A stretch of DNA of 64,000 nucleotides from Cytophaga aurantiaca DSM 3654 (GTDB lineage Bacteria; Bacteroidota; Bacteroidia; Cytophagales; Cytophagaceae). Below, piece by piece: positions 42,873 through 50,016 of the stretch. Every line of letters starts with the position of its first letter. Positions within the stretch are counted from its first letter, which is position 1. Both the position numbers and the translations under genes were made by a program. The stretch lies in assembly GCF_000379725.1 (NCBI RefSeq), contig NZ_KB903623.1:62001-126000 (forward strand), written 5' to 3'. The notes below the pieces were generated by a model that was not told where the DNA came from, made no database searches, and saw nothing but the letters and a program-made list of their open reading frames with translations.

Positions 42873-44480
42873 TCATTCTTTTATGATGTCGGGACAGAGA
42901 TTAATGTTGGTTTCACGTTCCTGATATCCACTCAATTCTTTTGTTGTAATTACGTCATCACAAACTTTGTAATTCGGAGATTGTATTGATATTCTGTACT
43001 TACCGCCTTCTGGCAATGCCATAATGTATTTTCCTGTTACTTTATTAGAATGATATATACCAACAATTGAATTATTGCCAGTATCTACAACTTCAATAGA
43101 TGCACTAATTGGCTGTTTAGAAATAGAATCCTGAATTACACCTACAATTACCAATACATCCAATACTTTTGTTTGTTCAATCGTAGCCATATAAATATCC
43201 CGATCTCCAAATCCTTCAGGACGTATAGATGCAAAATAAATACGTCTGCCATCAGCAGACAAACTAAAGTGGATATCATCGTGCGCTGAGTTTAATGGAT
43301 AGCCAACATTCACAGGCTTATCCCATGATATTGTTGAATCAGACAACGATTTTGAAACGAACATATCAAAACCTCCCATCGAGTTATGTCCGTTAGAACT
43401 AAAGTATAATGTACGTCCATCGGAATGAAGAAAAGGTGAATCTTCATCGTATTTTGTATTGATGACAGGCCCAAGGTTGATAGGTCTGGCCCATTCATTA
43501 TTTACTAGTTTTTTTGAAATGTACAAATCCAGTCCACCATAACCACCTGGCCTGTTGCTACTGAAAATTAAAAAACTTCCATCTTTTGTCAGACATGCTG
43601 ATGGCTCATAAAATTTTGAGTTTACTTCACCCAACAATTCTTCTGCAGGTAGCCATGTTACTCCATCCAATTTTGATAAAAGAAAACCCGCTTCATTTTC
43701 ATAGCGGTAAATTAATAATTGCTGGCCATCCGGGGTTAAGGAAACACTTGCGTCATGCCCTATAGTATTTATTGAAGAGCCCATATTTATTGCTGTAGAC
43801 CAGCTCGAATCTTTTTTTGAAGAGATGTAAACATCTTCAAAATACAATCCGTCTTCCGTGTCAATTAAACCACCCGTTGTTTCAGGTCTGCAGGATGTGA
43901 AGATTAATTCTTTCTCATCTAATGTTAAAACGGGAGCATATTCAGGATAATTACTGTTGATTTTCGGGCCTAAATTCTGGATGTCAATTATCAATTCATC
44001 TTTGATTAATTGCTTGCCATTTTCACACATTTCAATTTCTCTATATATATCCTTTATTATATAGGCATATTGTTTCTTCTTTTTATATAAATGAGAAAGG
44101 CAAAGTTCATACTCAACAATGGCATCATCAAAACGATGAGAAAGATGGTAGGCTCTTCCAAGATAATAATGTAATGTAGGAGGATATTGGCTTGATTTTA
44201 ATTTGCATTGTTCTAAATATTTCAATGCATTCTTCTGATCACCAGTTGTGTTAATATAGCATACCCCAAGTGGAAATATATACTTAGGAACATTAGGATA
44301 TAAACTATCGAGGGTTAAAAACAAGGGCAATGCATGGTAATAATCTTTGCTTTTGAATGTATAATCAGCATTTGTTTCTAATTCAACCCTGGAAAGAGAT
44401 GTTTGAGAAAAAACATTGGTGCTGAATAATGCAATACTTATGATAAGTATAAATATTGAACCGATTTTCTTTGAAAACAT
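42873..44480 (-). CDS. TPR/PD40 beta-propeller protein lacking an OmpA domain
   Basis: A 535-residue exported protein: signal peptide (IGSIFILIISIALFSTNVFSQ), TPR-type helices (about 30-165), five PD40/WD40-like propeller blades (about 180-430, for example FLIFSSNRPGGYGGLDLYIS, LYFSSNGHNSMGGFDMFVS), and a carboxypeptidase-regulatory-like beta domain (about 440-530). It aligns end to end with the first 500 or so residues of the protein at 46104-48029 but stops where that protein begins its OmpA domain. PorE-type proteins link T9SS to peptidoglycan through OmpA; this paralogue would lack that anchor. It lies just upstream of the giant gene on the same strand. Confidence 0.88.
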   Translation of the reverse strand: MFSKKIGSIFILIISIALFSTNVFSQTSLSRVELETNADYTFKSKDYYHALPLFLTLDSLYPNVPKYIFPLGVCYINTTGDQKNALKYLEQCKLKSSQYPPTLHYYLGRAYHLSHRFDDAIVEYELCLSHLYKKKKQYAYIIKDIYREIEMCENGKQLIKDELIIDIQNLGPKINSNYPEYAPVLTLDEKELIFTSCRPETTGGLIDTEDGLYFEDVYISSKKDSSWSTAINMGSSINTIGHDASVSLTPDGQQLLIYRYENEAGFLLSKLDGVTWLPAEELLGEVNSKFYEPSACLTKDGSFLIFSSNRPGGYGGLDLYISKKLVNNEWARPINLGPVINTKYDEDSPFLHSDGRTLYFSSNGHNSMGGFDMFVSKSLSDSTISWDKPVNVGYPLNSAHDDIHFSLSADGRRIYFASIRPEGFGDRDIYMATIEQTKVLDVLVIVGVIQDSISKQPISASIEVVDTGNNSIVGIYHSNKVTGKYIMALPEGGKYRISIQSPNYKVCDDVITTKELSGYQERETNINLCPDIIKE

Positions 44481-44583
44481 TATGTTCGAAATTTTAGACG
44501 TATTACAAATTAACAGAAACTAAACCTCTAAAAAAACTATTCTCAATAAATTTCGTATTGAGGTTTACGGGTGTATATTTACG

Positions 44584-44591
44584 TATATTTG
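44584..44591 (+). promoter_or_regulatory. candidate -7 promoter element of the porP/sprF-like gene
   Basis: TATATTTG matches TAnnTTTG exactly, 28 bases upstream of the ATG at 44620, in the 139-bp region between divergent genes. A TTG at 44558-44560 is the nearest upstream -33-like element (23-bp spacer). Confidence 0.45.
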
Positions 44592-44619
44592 GTCGTGATT
44601 CATTCTAAATATAATATTC

Positions 44620-45669
44620 ATGTTTAGTAAAATTTATTTACGTATATTCATATTAACGGCATTATTTACCTCATTTGGGTATAATAATGCTTATTCACAA
44701 GATATTCAATTTTCTCAGTTTTACGCAGTTCCCTTGTATCATAATCCAGCATTTGCAGGTAGTGTACATGCACCTCGGGGAATTGTTCATACCCGTTTAC
44801 AATGGCTTGGCTTAGATGCGAACTATAAAACATATTATGCATCTGGAGATACATATCTTGATAAATACAAAAGTGGCATTGGTTTTCAAGTTTTACATGA
44901 TATTCAGGGCTCTAGTGTATATGCTTCAACACAATTCTCTTTTTTATATTCATACGAAATTCCTGTTTCTAAAAAGTTTACCGCTCGATTAGGCTTACAA
45001 GCATCCGGCATTCAACGTACACTCGACTATACAGGCTTAAGATACCCAAGCCAATTTGATGATCCGAATGGTTACAAAGGCGGTGGAACTCATCCTACAG
45101 GTATTCAAAGTCAATTATATGCAGATGTTGGTGCTGGAACCGTTGTATATTCAGATCGCATCTGGGGTGGTTTTTCTGTAGAGCATTTGAACACGCCTGT
45201 TCAATCGTTTGCAGGAGCAACAAAAGATAATTTACCAATGAATTTTCAGTTGACAGGGGGCTATAAAATACCTCTTTCACAAAGAAAGTATCTTGCTTAT
45301 ACAGAAGATGCAACGGAAATAAGTATTACTCCTACATTTCATTATAAATCTCAAGGCAAGTCGGATCAATTAGATTTGGGACTTTATGGTATGTACAATC
45401 AGTTAATGGCGGGCGTTTGGTATAGAGGTATACCTGTTAAGCACTACGATAACAATTATAAGATACCGAATAGAGAGTCTGTGGTTTTTCTGGTAGGATG
45501 GATGTATAAAACATGGAGTTTTGGATATAGCTATGACTTAACAATCTCTAAGTTGACGGCAGCAGGCCCTGGTGGATCGCATGAATTTAACATCACGTAC
45601 ATTCATAAACCGGTTAAGAAACATAAACCAATGAGACGCTTACCTTGTCCGAGTTTCTATAAACACTAA
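44620..45669 (+). CDS. PorP/SprF-family type IX secretion outer-membrane protein
   Basis: The 349-residue protein has a signal peptide (RIFILTALFTSFGYNNAYSQ) and the family hallmark DIQFSQFYAVPLYHNPAFAGS immediately after it, then a beta-barrel (GIGFQVLHDIQGSS, LYADVGAGTVVYSDRIWGGFSVEHL, VFLVGWMYKTWSFGYSYDLT). SprF is needed for secretion of the SprB adhesin in Flavobacterium johnsoniae, and type-B T9SS substrates generally require a cognate SprF-like partner. The giant type-B protein nearby is the obvious candidate partner. It diverges from the TPR/PD40 gene. Confidence 0.92.
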   Translation: MFSKIYLRIFILTALFTSFGYNNAYSQDIQFSQFYAVPLYHNPAFAGSVHAPRGIVHTRLQWLGLDANYKTYYASGDTYLDKYKSGIGFQVLHDIQGSSVYASTQFSFLYSYEIPVSKKFTARLGLQASGIQRTLDYTGLRYPSQFDDPNGYKGGGTHPTGIQSQLYADVGAGTVVYSDRIWGGFSVEHLNTPVQSFAGATKDNLPMNFQLTGGYKIPLSQRKYLAYTEDATEISITPTFHYKSQGKSDQLDLGLYGMYNQLMAGVWYRGIPVKHYDNNYKIPNRESVVFLVGWMYKTWSFGYSYDLTISKLTAAGPGGSHEFNITYIHKPVKKHKPMRRLPCPSFYKH

Positions 45670-45684
45670 ATCATTATCTGATTA

Positions 45685-45736
45685 CAGAGCATAAAAAAGT
45701 CCCATGTTATAAACGTGGGACTTTTTTTATGCTCTG
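45685..45736. terminator. bidirectional intrinsic terminator
   Basis: A long hairpin: left arm 45685-45708 and right arm 45712-45736, with one bulged base and one G-U pair. The core AAGTCCCA is flanked by A and T runs on both strands. It lies between the porP/sprF-like gene (plus) and the small lipoprotein gene (minus). Confidence 0.88.
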
Positions 45737-45757
45737 TATGTGTATATTATAAACGAA

Positions 45758-46036
45758 TTAATGGAAATAGAATTTAAACTCACCGCTATGCTTTTTAGCT
45801 TTACCATTTGTTTTAGCCTTCTCTGCAGCGGCAGCATTTGTTTGCTGTCTGTTTTTCTCTGAAGCTTTTTGATTTGCAGCTTTATTCTTTGCGTTCTCGT
45901 TTACTACTTTATTCGCACTATTTGCATGGTAGCCTTTTTGATTTGATTTTTCTTGCTTACTCATGTAATATTGCTTCTTACCTGCGCAAGAAACTAAAGA
46001 TGCTAACAATAGACTTCCAATCAATAACCTTTTCAT
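45758..46036 (-). CDS. small basic lipoprotein, 92 aa
   Basis: A lipoprotein signal (RLLIGSLLLASLVSC, lipobox LVSC at residues 14-17) is followed by a low-complexity Lys/Ala/Asn/Gln-rich mature chain (KQEKSNQKGYHANSANK, NAKNKAANQKASEKNRQQ), ending KFYFH. It is probably a disordered, positively charged envelope peptide. It sits between the two T9SS-type genes, divergent from the PorE-like gene with a 67-bp gap. I do not recognise a family. Confidence 0.7.
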   Translation of the reverse strand: MKRLLIGSLLLASLVSCAGKKQYYMSKQEKSNQKGYHANSANKVVNENAKNKAANQKASEKNRQQTNAAAAEKAKTNGKAKKHSGEFKFYFH

Positions 46037-46103
46037 TCACAAATGCGTTTTTGTATATGTAACGCAAATTAGCACAATAAGTTTTTCTTACAAATTAAAA
46101 ACG

Positions 46104-48029
46104 ATGTATAAGTACATTTATATTTTAGCAATTATACTCATTGCGAGTAATAATTTGGCAGTTGCACAATCCATTCCTAAGGAGGCGCGCAATCATTTAG
46201 AAGAAGGCAAAATGTATTACGATCAAGCAAATTACCTCAAGGCGCTTGATGAATACCTTGCTGCTTATGCATTTGTGCCAACAGATCCTGGGATAAATTA
46301 TTCGATTGCTTTATGCTATATAAATACCTACAGCTACGATAAAGCTTTAAAATATTTGTTGCCAGCTAAAAAAGCAGGTATTGAAGATCCAATGCTTGAG
46401 TATTATTTAGGGGTATCTTATCATGCAAATGCCAAGATTGACGAGGCAATTTTAAATTTACAATCCTTTAAAGCCAAACTAAGACCGGCGGATAAAGAAT
46501 TATTAGCTCAGACGAATCGTTACCTGCGTTATTGTGAAAATGCAAAATTATTAATGAGTAAACCTGTTGTAATGAAAATTAGCAACTTGGGTAAAACAAT
46601 CAATTCTGCCTATCCTGATTATAATCCGGCTATCAGTGTAGATGAATCGACGATTATTTATACTTCCAGAAGACCCAATTCTACAGGAGGTTTGGTATCT
46701 GAAATGGATGGACATTATTTCGAAGATATCTACATATCCAATAAACTAGCAAACAATACCTGGAAAGAAGGAACGCAACTGGATCAAACAATTAACTCTG
46801 CAAATCACGATGCATGCGTTGGTTTATCCTCTGAAGGACAAACTATGATCATATATAAGGATGATGGCGGCGGAGATCTTTTCTATAGTCAATTAACAGG
46901 TGCATCCTGGGGTAAACCGGTTTCGTTTGGGAAGTTCATTAATACGGATGGTTGGGAACCTTGCGGCAACTTTTCGCCGGATGGGAATTATTTGTTTTTT
47001 GTTTCAAATAAAAAAGGAGGTTTTGGTGGGACCGACATATATTGGTCTAAGAAGAACGCAGATGGTACCTGGGGAGCACCTGTAAATATGGGCAAAGAAG
47101 TAAATACTGCTGAAGATGAATTTTCACCTTACTTACATGCTGATGGAAAAACATTTTATTTCAGTTCACAAGGACATAATTCAATGGGCAGTTTTGATAT
47201 ATTTCAATCAACAATTGATTGGTCAACTACACCTGTGCTGATTGTTTCTCCGCCAACGAATCTAGGATACCCGATTAATACAGTAGGAGATGAAATTTAT
47301 TTTGTTTGGTCGGCGGATAATAAACGTGCATACTTTTCTTCTGCCCGTGAAGGAGGATTGGGCGACAAGGATCTTTATTTGTTAGAACGTCCGGAAGCCA
47401 AGGCTGCATTGGTATTGCTAAAAGGAACCGTTTCTGATTGTAAAACGAAAGAGTTTATTCAAGGAAATATTAACGTAACCGATATTGAATCCGGTAAACT
47501 GATTGGGAAATATGTTTCAAATAGTTCTACTGGCAAGTTCGTTGTTACCCTGCCGGCAGGAAAGAATTATGCGATTGCAGTTGAAGCTAAAGGATATTTA
47601 TTCCATTCTAAAAATATAGATATTCCCAAGCTGGAAAATTTTAAAGAGATCGACGATGAAATCTGTCTCGAGAAAATGGATATTGGTTCAACGATTGTAT
47701 TGAACAACGTATTCTTTGATGTGAACAAAGCTACATTAAGAAAAGAATCAGAGGTAGAGTTGGATAAATTATTCGATATATTAAGTAAGAATCCTAAAAT
47801 TAAAATTGAAGTGTCCGGCCACACAGACAGTGATGGTGAGACTCAAGCTAATTTGACTTTATCTGATGCGCGTGCACACGCTGTAATGAATTACTTAATC
47901 GCTAAAGGCATCAGTGCGGATCGCATCATTTATATCGGACATGGTGAAGACAAGCCTGTTGTTCCAAACGACACCCCTGAAAATAAACAATTGAATAGAA
48001 GAACTGAAATTAAGATTCTTGCAAATTAA
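46104..48029 (+). CDS. PorE-like TPR/PD40/OmpA protein
   Basis: A 641-residue exported protein: signal peptide (YIYILAIILIASNNLAVAQ), TPR helices (about 25-150), five PD40 blades (about 165-430, for example YLFFVSNKKGGFGGTDIYWS, FYFSSQGHNSMGSFDIFQS), a CarboxypepD_reg-like beta domain (about 440-525), and a C-terminal OmpA peptidoglycan-binding domain (about 530-641, VFFDVNKATLRKESEVELDKL, VSGHTDSDGE, LSDARAHAVMNYL, NRRTEIKI). This order matches PorE of type IX secretion. It probably anchors the nearby PorP/SprF-like protein or its substrate to the cell wall; that pairing is inference. The IS3-family element begins 83 bp after its stop. Confidence 0.88.
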   Translation: MYKYIYILAIILIASNNLAVAQSIPKEARNHLEEGKMYYDQANYLKALDEYLAAYAFVPTDPGINYSIALCYINTYSYDKALKYLLPAKKAGIEDPMLEYYLGVSYHANAKIDEAILNLQSFKAKLRPADKELLAQTNRYLRYCENAKLLMSKPVVMKISNLGKTINSAYPDYNPAISVDESTIIYTSRRPNSTGGLVSEMDGHYFEDIYISNKLANNTWKEGTQLDQTINSANHDACVGLSSEGQTMIIYKDDGGGDLFYSQLTGASWGKPVSFGKFINTDGWEPCGNFSPDGNYLFFVSNKKGGFGGTDIYWSKKNADGTWGAPVNMGKEVNTAEDEFSPYLHADGKTFYFSSQGHNSMGSFDIFQSTIDWSTTPVLIVSPPTNLGYPINTVGDEIYFVWSADNKRAYFSSAREGGLGDKDLYLLERPEAKAALVLLKGTVSDCKTKEFIQGNINVTDIESGKLIGKYVSNSSTGKFVVTLPAGKNYAIAVEAKGYLFHSKNIDIPKLENFKEIDDEICLEKMDIGSTIVLNNVFFDVNKATLRKESEVELDKLFDILSKNPKIKIEVSGHTDSDGETQANLTLSDARAHAVMNYLIAKGISADRIIYIGHGEDKPVVPNDTPENKQLNRRTEIKILAN

Positions 48030-48112
48030 GGATAGGTGCTAGGTGCCAGTTGCTAGGTGCTAGACCAGTGATTATAGAGTTCTTAGTATAAAGAGAATTG
48101 CATTTCATATAG

Positions 48113-48136
48113 TGTGTCGTCCTGAAATAGCGATAC
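48113..48136 (+). repeat. left terminal inverted repeat of the IS
   Basis: The inner 20 bases read TCGTCCTGAAATAGCGATAC and are repeated in inverted form at 49473-49492. The outer four bases differ at one position between the two ends. Confidence 0.9.
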
Positions 48137-48159
48137 AGTTTTACAAGGATACCAATTTA

Positions 48160-49008
48160 TTAAATAGCATCACATTTTTGTGATGCTATTTTGCTTTTAT
48201 ATGTTCTCATTTTGATTTTAGATTGATTATGCATCTGTTGAGGCGTTTCATAATAATTTGAATAATGTGGTCTTTCCGTGTTGTAAATATCAATTGACTC
48301 AGCAACCAATAAACGCATTAACTGTAAATCCTTAATGCTTATTCCCTCTAAGAATTCTTGTTTAAGTATACCATTCACGCGTTCTGCAACAGCATTTTGA
48401 TAAGGATCATATTTTTCAGTCATACTGCAGCTAATATTATTGCCTATTAATAGCTCTTGATATTCATTGCTGCAATATTGAAGTCCTTTATCGGAGTGGT
48501 GTATTAAATCAGCATGATGATAAAAACGATTCTTTATTGCCATTGTCATTGCTGCAAATGCACCTGCAGTTGTCAAGTTATTGGAAACATTAAACCCCAT
48601 AATCTTTTTAGAATATGCGTCTGTTACCAATGCTAAATACATCGGATATGCCCTAGTTCCAATATATGTGATGTCAGATACAAAAACCTGCTCAGGCTTA
48701 TGTATCAATAAATTTTCGATTAAATTTTTATGTTTTTTAAATCTGTGATGCGAATTGGTTGTGACATGATATTGTCGCTTAGGTCTTATTTGCAAATGAT
48801 TTGCTTTCATTATAGCAAACAGTTTATCTCTTCCTACATCAAGTTCATTGAGGTTTATGTAAAGTATTTTATACAATTTTTTACCTCCGATTCGAGGCAT
48901 ACGCAATCGTATGGCTTTTATCATAGAAACAACTTTACAAGCTACCTGTAGGCTCTTTTGCTTTGATTTAACTGATCTATAATAAACTTGCCTATTCATC
49001 CCGAGCAA
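48160..49008 (-). CDS. IS3-family transposase OrfB (DDE integrase domain)
   Basis: A 282-residue protein with an HTH-like region (about 30-70) and an rve/DDE catalytic core: VSDITYIG (first D), HHSDKGLQYCS (second D) and NAVAERVNGILKQEF (catalytic E), the usual IS3 spacing. The visible start at 49006-49008 is a TTG, and the frame is open upstream into the end of orfA, so the active product is probably an OrfAB fusion made by programmed -1 frameshifting. Confidence 0.92.
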   Translation of the reverse strand: MLGMNRQVYYRSVKSKQKSLQVACKVVSMIKAIRLRMPRIGGKKLYKILYINLNELDVGRDKLFAIMKANHLQIRPKRQYHVTTNSHHRFKKHKNLIENLLIHKPEQVFVSDITYIGTRAYPMYLALVTDAYSKKIMGFNVSNNLTTAGAFAAMTMAIKNRFYHHADLIHHSDKGLQYCSNEYQELLIGNNISCSMTEKYDPYQNAVAERVNGILKQEFLEGISIKDLQLMRLLVAESIDIYNTERPHYSNYYETPQQMHNQSKIKMRTYKSKIASQKCDAI

Positions 49009-49022
49009 TTCACAAGTACCCG

Positions 49023-49457
49023 TTAAGGTTTCTTTTTGTTCTTCTCTAAATCGGCTAATTGTTCGGGCGAGAGCTTTTTTCTGATTGGGATTTTGAATTC
49101 TTCTTCGGCAATATCAATCATCATATCAAAGAAAATCGCTTTCTTATCACTACGCTCTAATTGATGTTCTAATGCTGCTTTTTGCTTTTCAAGTAAGCGC
49201 ACCTTTTGCTCTAGTTCTAAAAGTTTTTGTTCATTAGATTTAGGCATAACTGAGTCGCTTTTATTGGACATGTCAAAGTTACCATATTTTTTCAACCATG
49301 TTGCAACCGTGTGGCTACCTTGAATTCCATACTTGTCGTGGGCTTCTTTTACACTTATTAAACCCTGCTCAATTTCCTGAATTACAGCTAATTTAAAGCT
49401 ATAGCTGTAGTCTTTTGAACTTCTTCTAACATACTGTTTCTCTGATTCTTCTTTCAT
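49023..49457 (-). CDS. IS3-family transposase OrfA (helix-turn-helix)
   Basis: The 144-residue protein has an HTH_Tnp_1-type N-terminus (YSYSFKLAVIQEIEQGLISVKEA, GSHTVATWLKKYG) and a leucine-zipper-like coiled coil (about 78-105, EQKLLELEQKVRLLEKQKAALEHQLERSD), as in IS3-family OrfA. It would bind the terminal repeats and dimerise. Near its end the run A5G (plus-strand 49032-49037) precedes the stop and is the likely slippery site for fusion to OrfB. Confidence 0.9.
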   Translation of the reverse strand: MKEESEKQYVRRSSKDYSYSFKLAVIQEIEQGLISVKEAHDKYGIQGSHTVATWLKKYGNFDMSNKSDSVMPKSNEQKLLELEQKVRLLEKQKAALEHQLERSDKKAIFFDMMIDIAEEEFKIPIRKKLSPEQLADLEKNKKKP

Positions 49458-49472
49458 AACGTTACTTTTTAT

Positions 49473-49496
49473 GTATCGCTATTTCAGGACGAGACA
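49473..49496 (-). repeat. right terminal inverted repeat of the IS
   Basis: Inverted copy of the left end at 48113-48136, 23 of 24 positions matching. It begins 15 bp upstream of the orfA start codon and so may overlap the transposase promoter. Confidence 0.9.
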
Positions 49497-49506
49497 TATT
49501 ATAAAC

Positions 49507-49539
49507 AAAAAAGGTTCTGCAAATCGCGGAACCTTTTTT
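49507..49539. terminator. intrinsic terminator beyond the IS
   Basis: A 14-bp stem (49507-49520 with 49526-49539, one G-U pair) around the loop AAATC, with the core GGTTC and A and T runs on both sides. It is 10 bp outside the right end of the IS. It could end the thioredoxin operon on the minus strand and, before the IS inserted, the PorE-like gene on the plus strand. Confidence 0.8.
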
Positions 49540-49603
49540 TTTGGTTGTTGTTGCAAATCTAAATGGCCAAACAATTCATAATTTATAACTCATAATTTAA
49601 TAA

Positions 49604-49647
49604 TTAAACAAACGCCTGCAGCGTCTTGCTCAACTTCCCTTCATTCA
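49604..49647 (-). pseudogene. 3'-terminal remnant of a second thioredoxin gene
   Basis: Read on the minus strand this stretch encodes NEGKLSKTLQAFV followed by a TAA stop, the same C-terminal residues as the intact thioredoxin gene (DEGKLSKTLQAFV). At the DNA level about eight of 44 positions differ, mostly at third codon positions. Nothing upstream of it continues the thioredoxin frame; the next 50 bp (49648-49697) are unrelated and include the inverted repeat ACCAGTC/GACTGGT (49653-49679). It looks like what is left after deletion of a tandem gene copy. Confidence 0.75.
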
Positions 49648-49697
49648 CTGGAACCAGTCTTAGCGAAGCGTGGACTGGTGTCTATCATTACGTAGTC

Positions 49698-49994
49698 TTA
49701 AACGAACGCTTGCAAGGTCTTGCTCAATTTTCCTTCATCCATATAACCCGACCCGCGCCAAACAATCTTTCCTTGTTTAAATAAGATCATAGTCGGTACA
49801 CCCTTTACCTGATAGGCTTGTGCAGCAGATGCATTTTTGTCTACATCCACTTTTATGATTTTTAATCGCTCGCTAAATTTTGAAGCGACCTTTTCAATCA
49901 CAGGAGATAGCTGTTTGCATGGGCCGCACCAGGTTGCATGGAAATCAACCAGTACGGGTTTGTCAGAATTGATCAGTTCTTTAAATGATGACAT
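49698..49994 (-). CDS. trxA: thioredoxin
   Basis: A 98-residue thioredoxin with the active site WCGPC (FHATWCGPCKQL, about residues 20-31), the cis-proline segment GVPTMILFKQGK (about 69-80) and the usual length. I start at the ATG at 49994; a longer frame to 50081 would overlap the preceding gene and add an unrelated leader. It is the last gene of the sulfur operon, 22 bp after the MBL/rhodanese gene, and would reduce persulfides or oxidised partner cysteines there. Confidence 0.93.
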   Translation of the reverse strand: MSSFKELINSDKPVLVDFHATWCGPCKQLSPVIEKVASKFSERLKIIKVDVDKNASAAQAYQVKGVPTMILFKQGKIVWRGSGYMDEGKLSKTLQAFV

Positions 49995-50016
49995 AGCTGT
50001 ATTGTTTATGTAATTA

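Larger units (their letters stand above)
48113..49496 (-). mobile_element. IS3-family insertion sequence
   Basis: A 1,384-bp element with 24-bp terminal inverted repeats (23 of 24 match) and two overlapping-phase transposase frames (orfA then orfB on the minus strand). The ends read TGTGTCGT... and, from the other side, TGTCTCGT..., with the TG/CA termini usual for this family. I could not find a clear target-site duplication next to these ends. Both frames are intact, so it may be capable of moving. Confidence 0.9.

Noticed and set aside
48100-49505. Target-site duplication flanking the IS
   Set aside because: The bases outside the two ends (ATATAG on the left, TATTAT on the right) do not give a matching 3-5-bp repeat.
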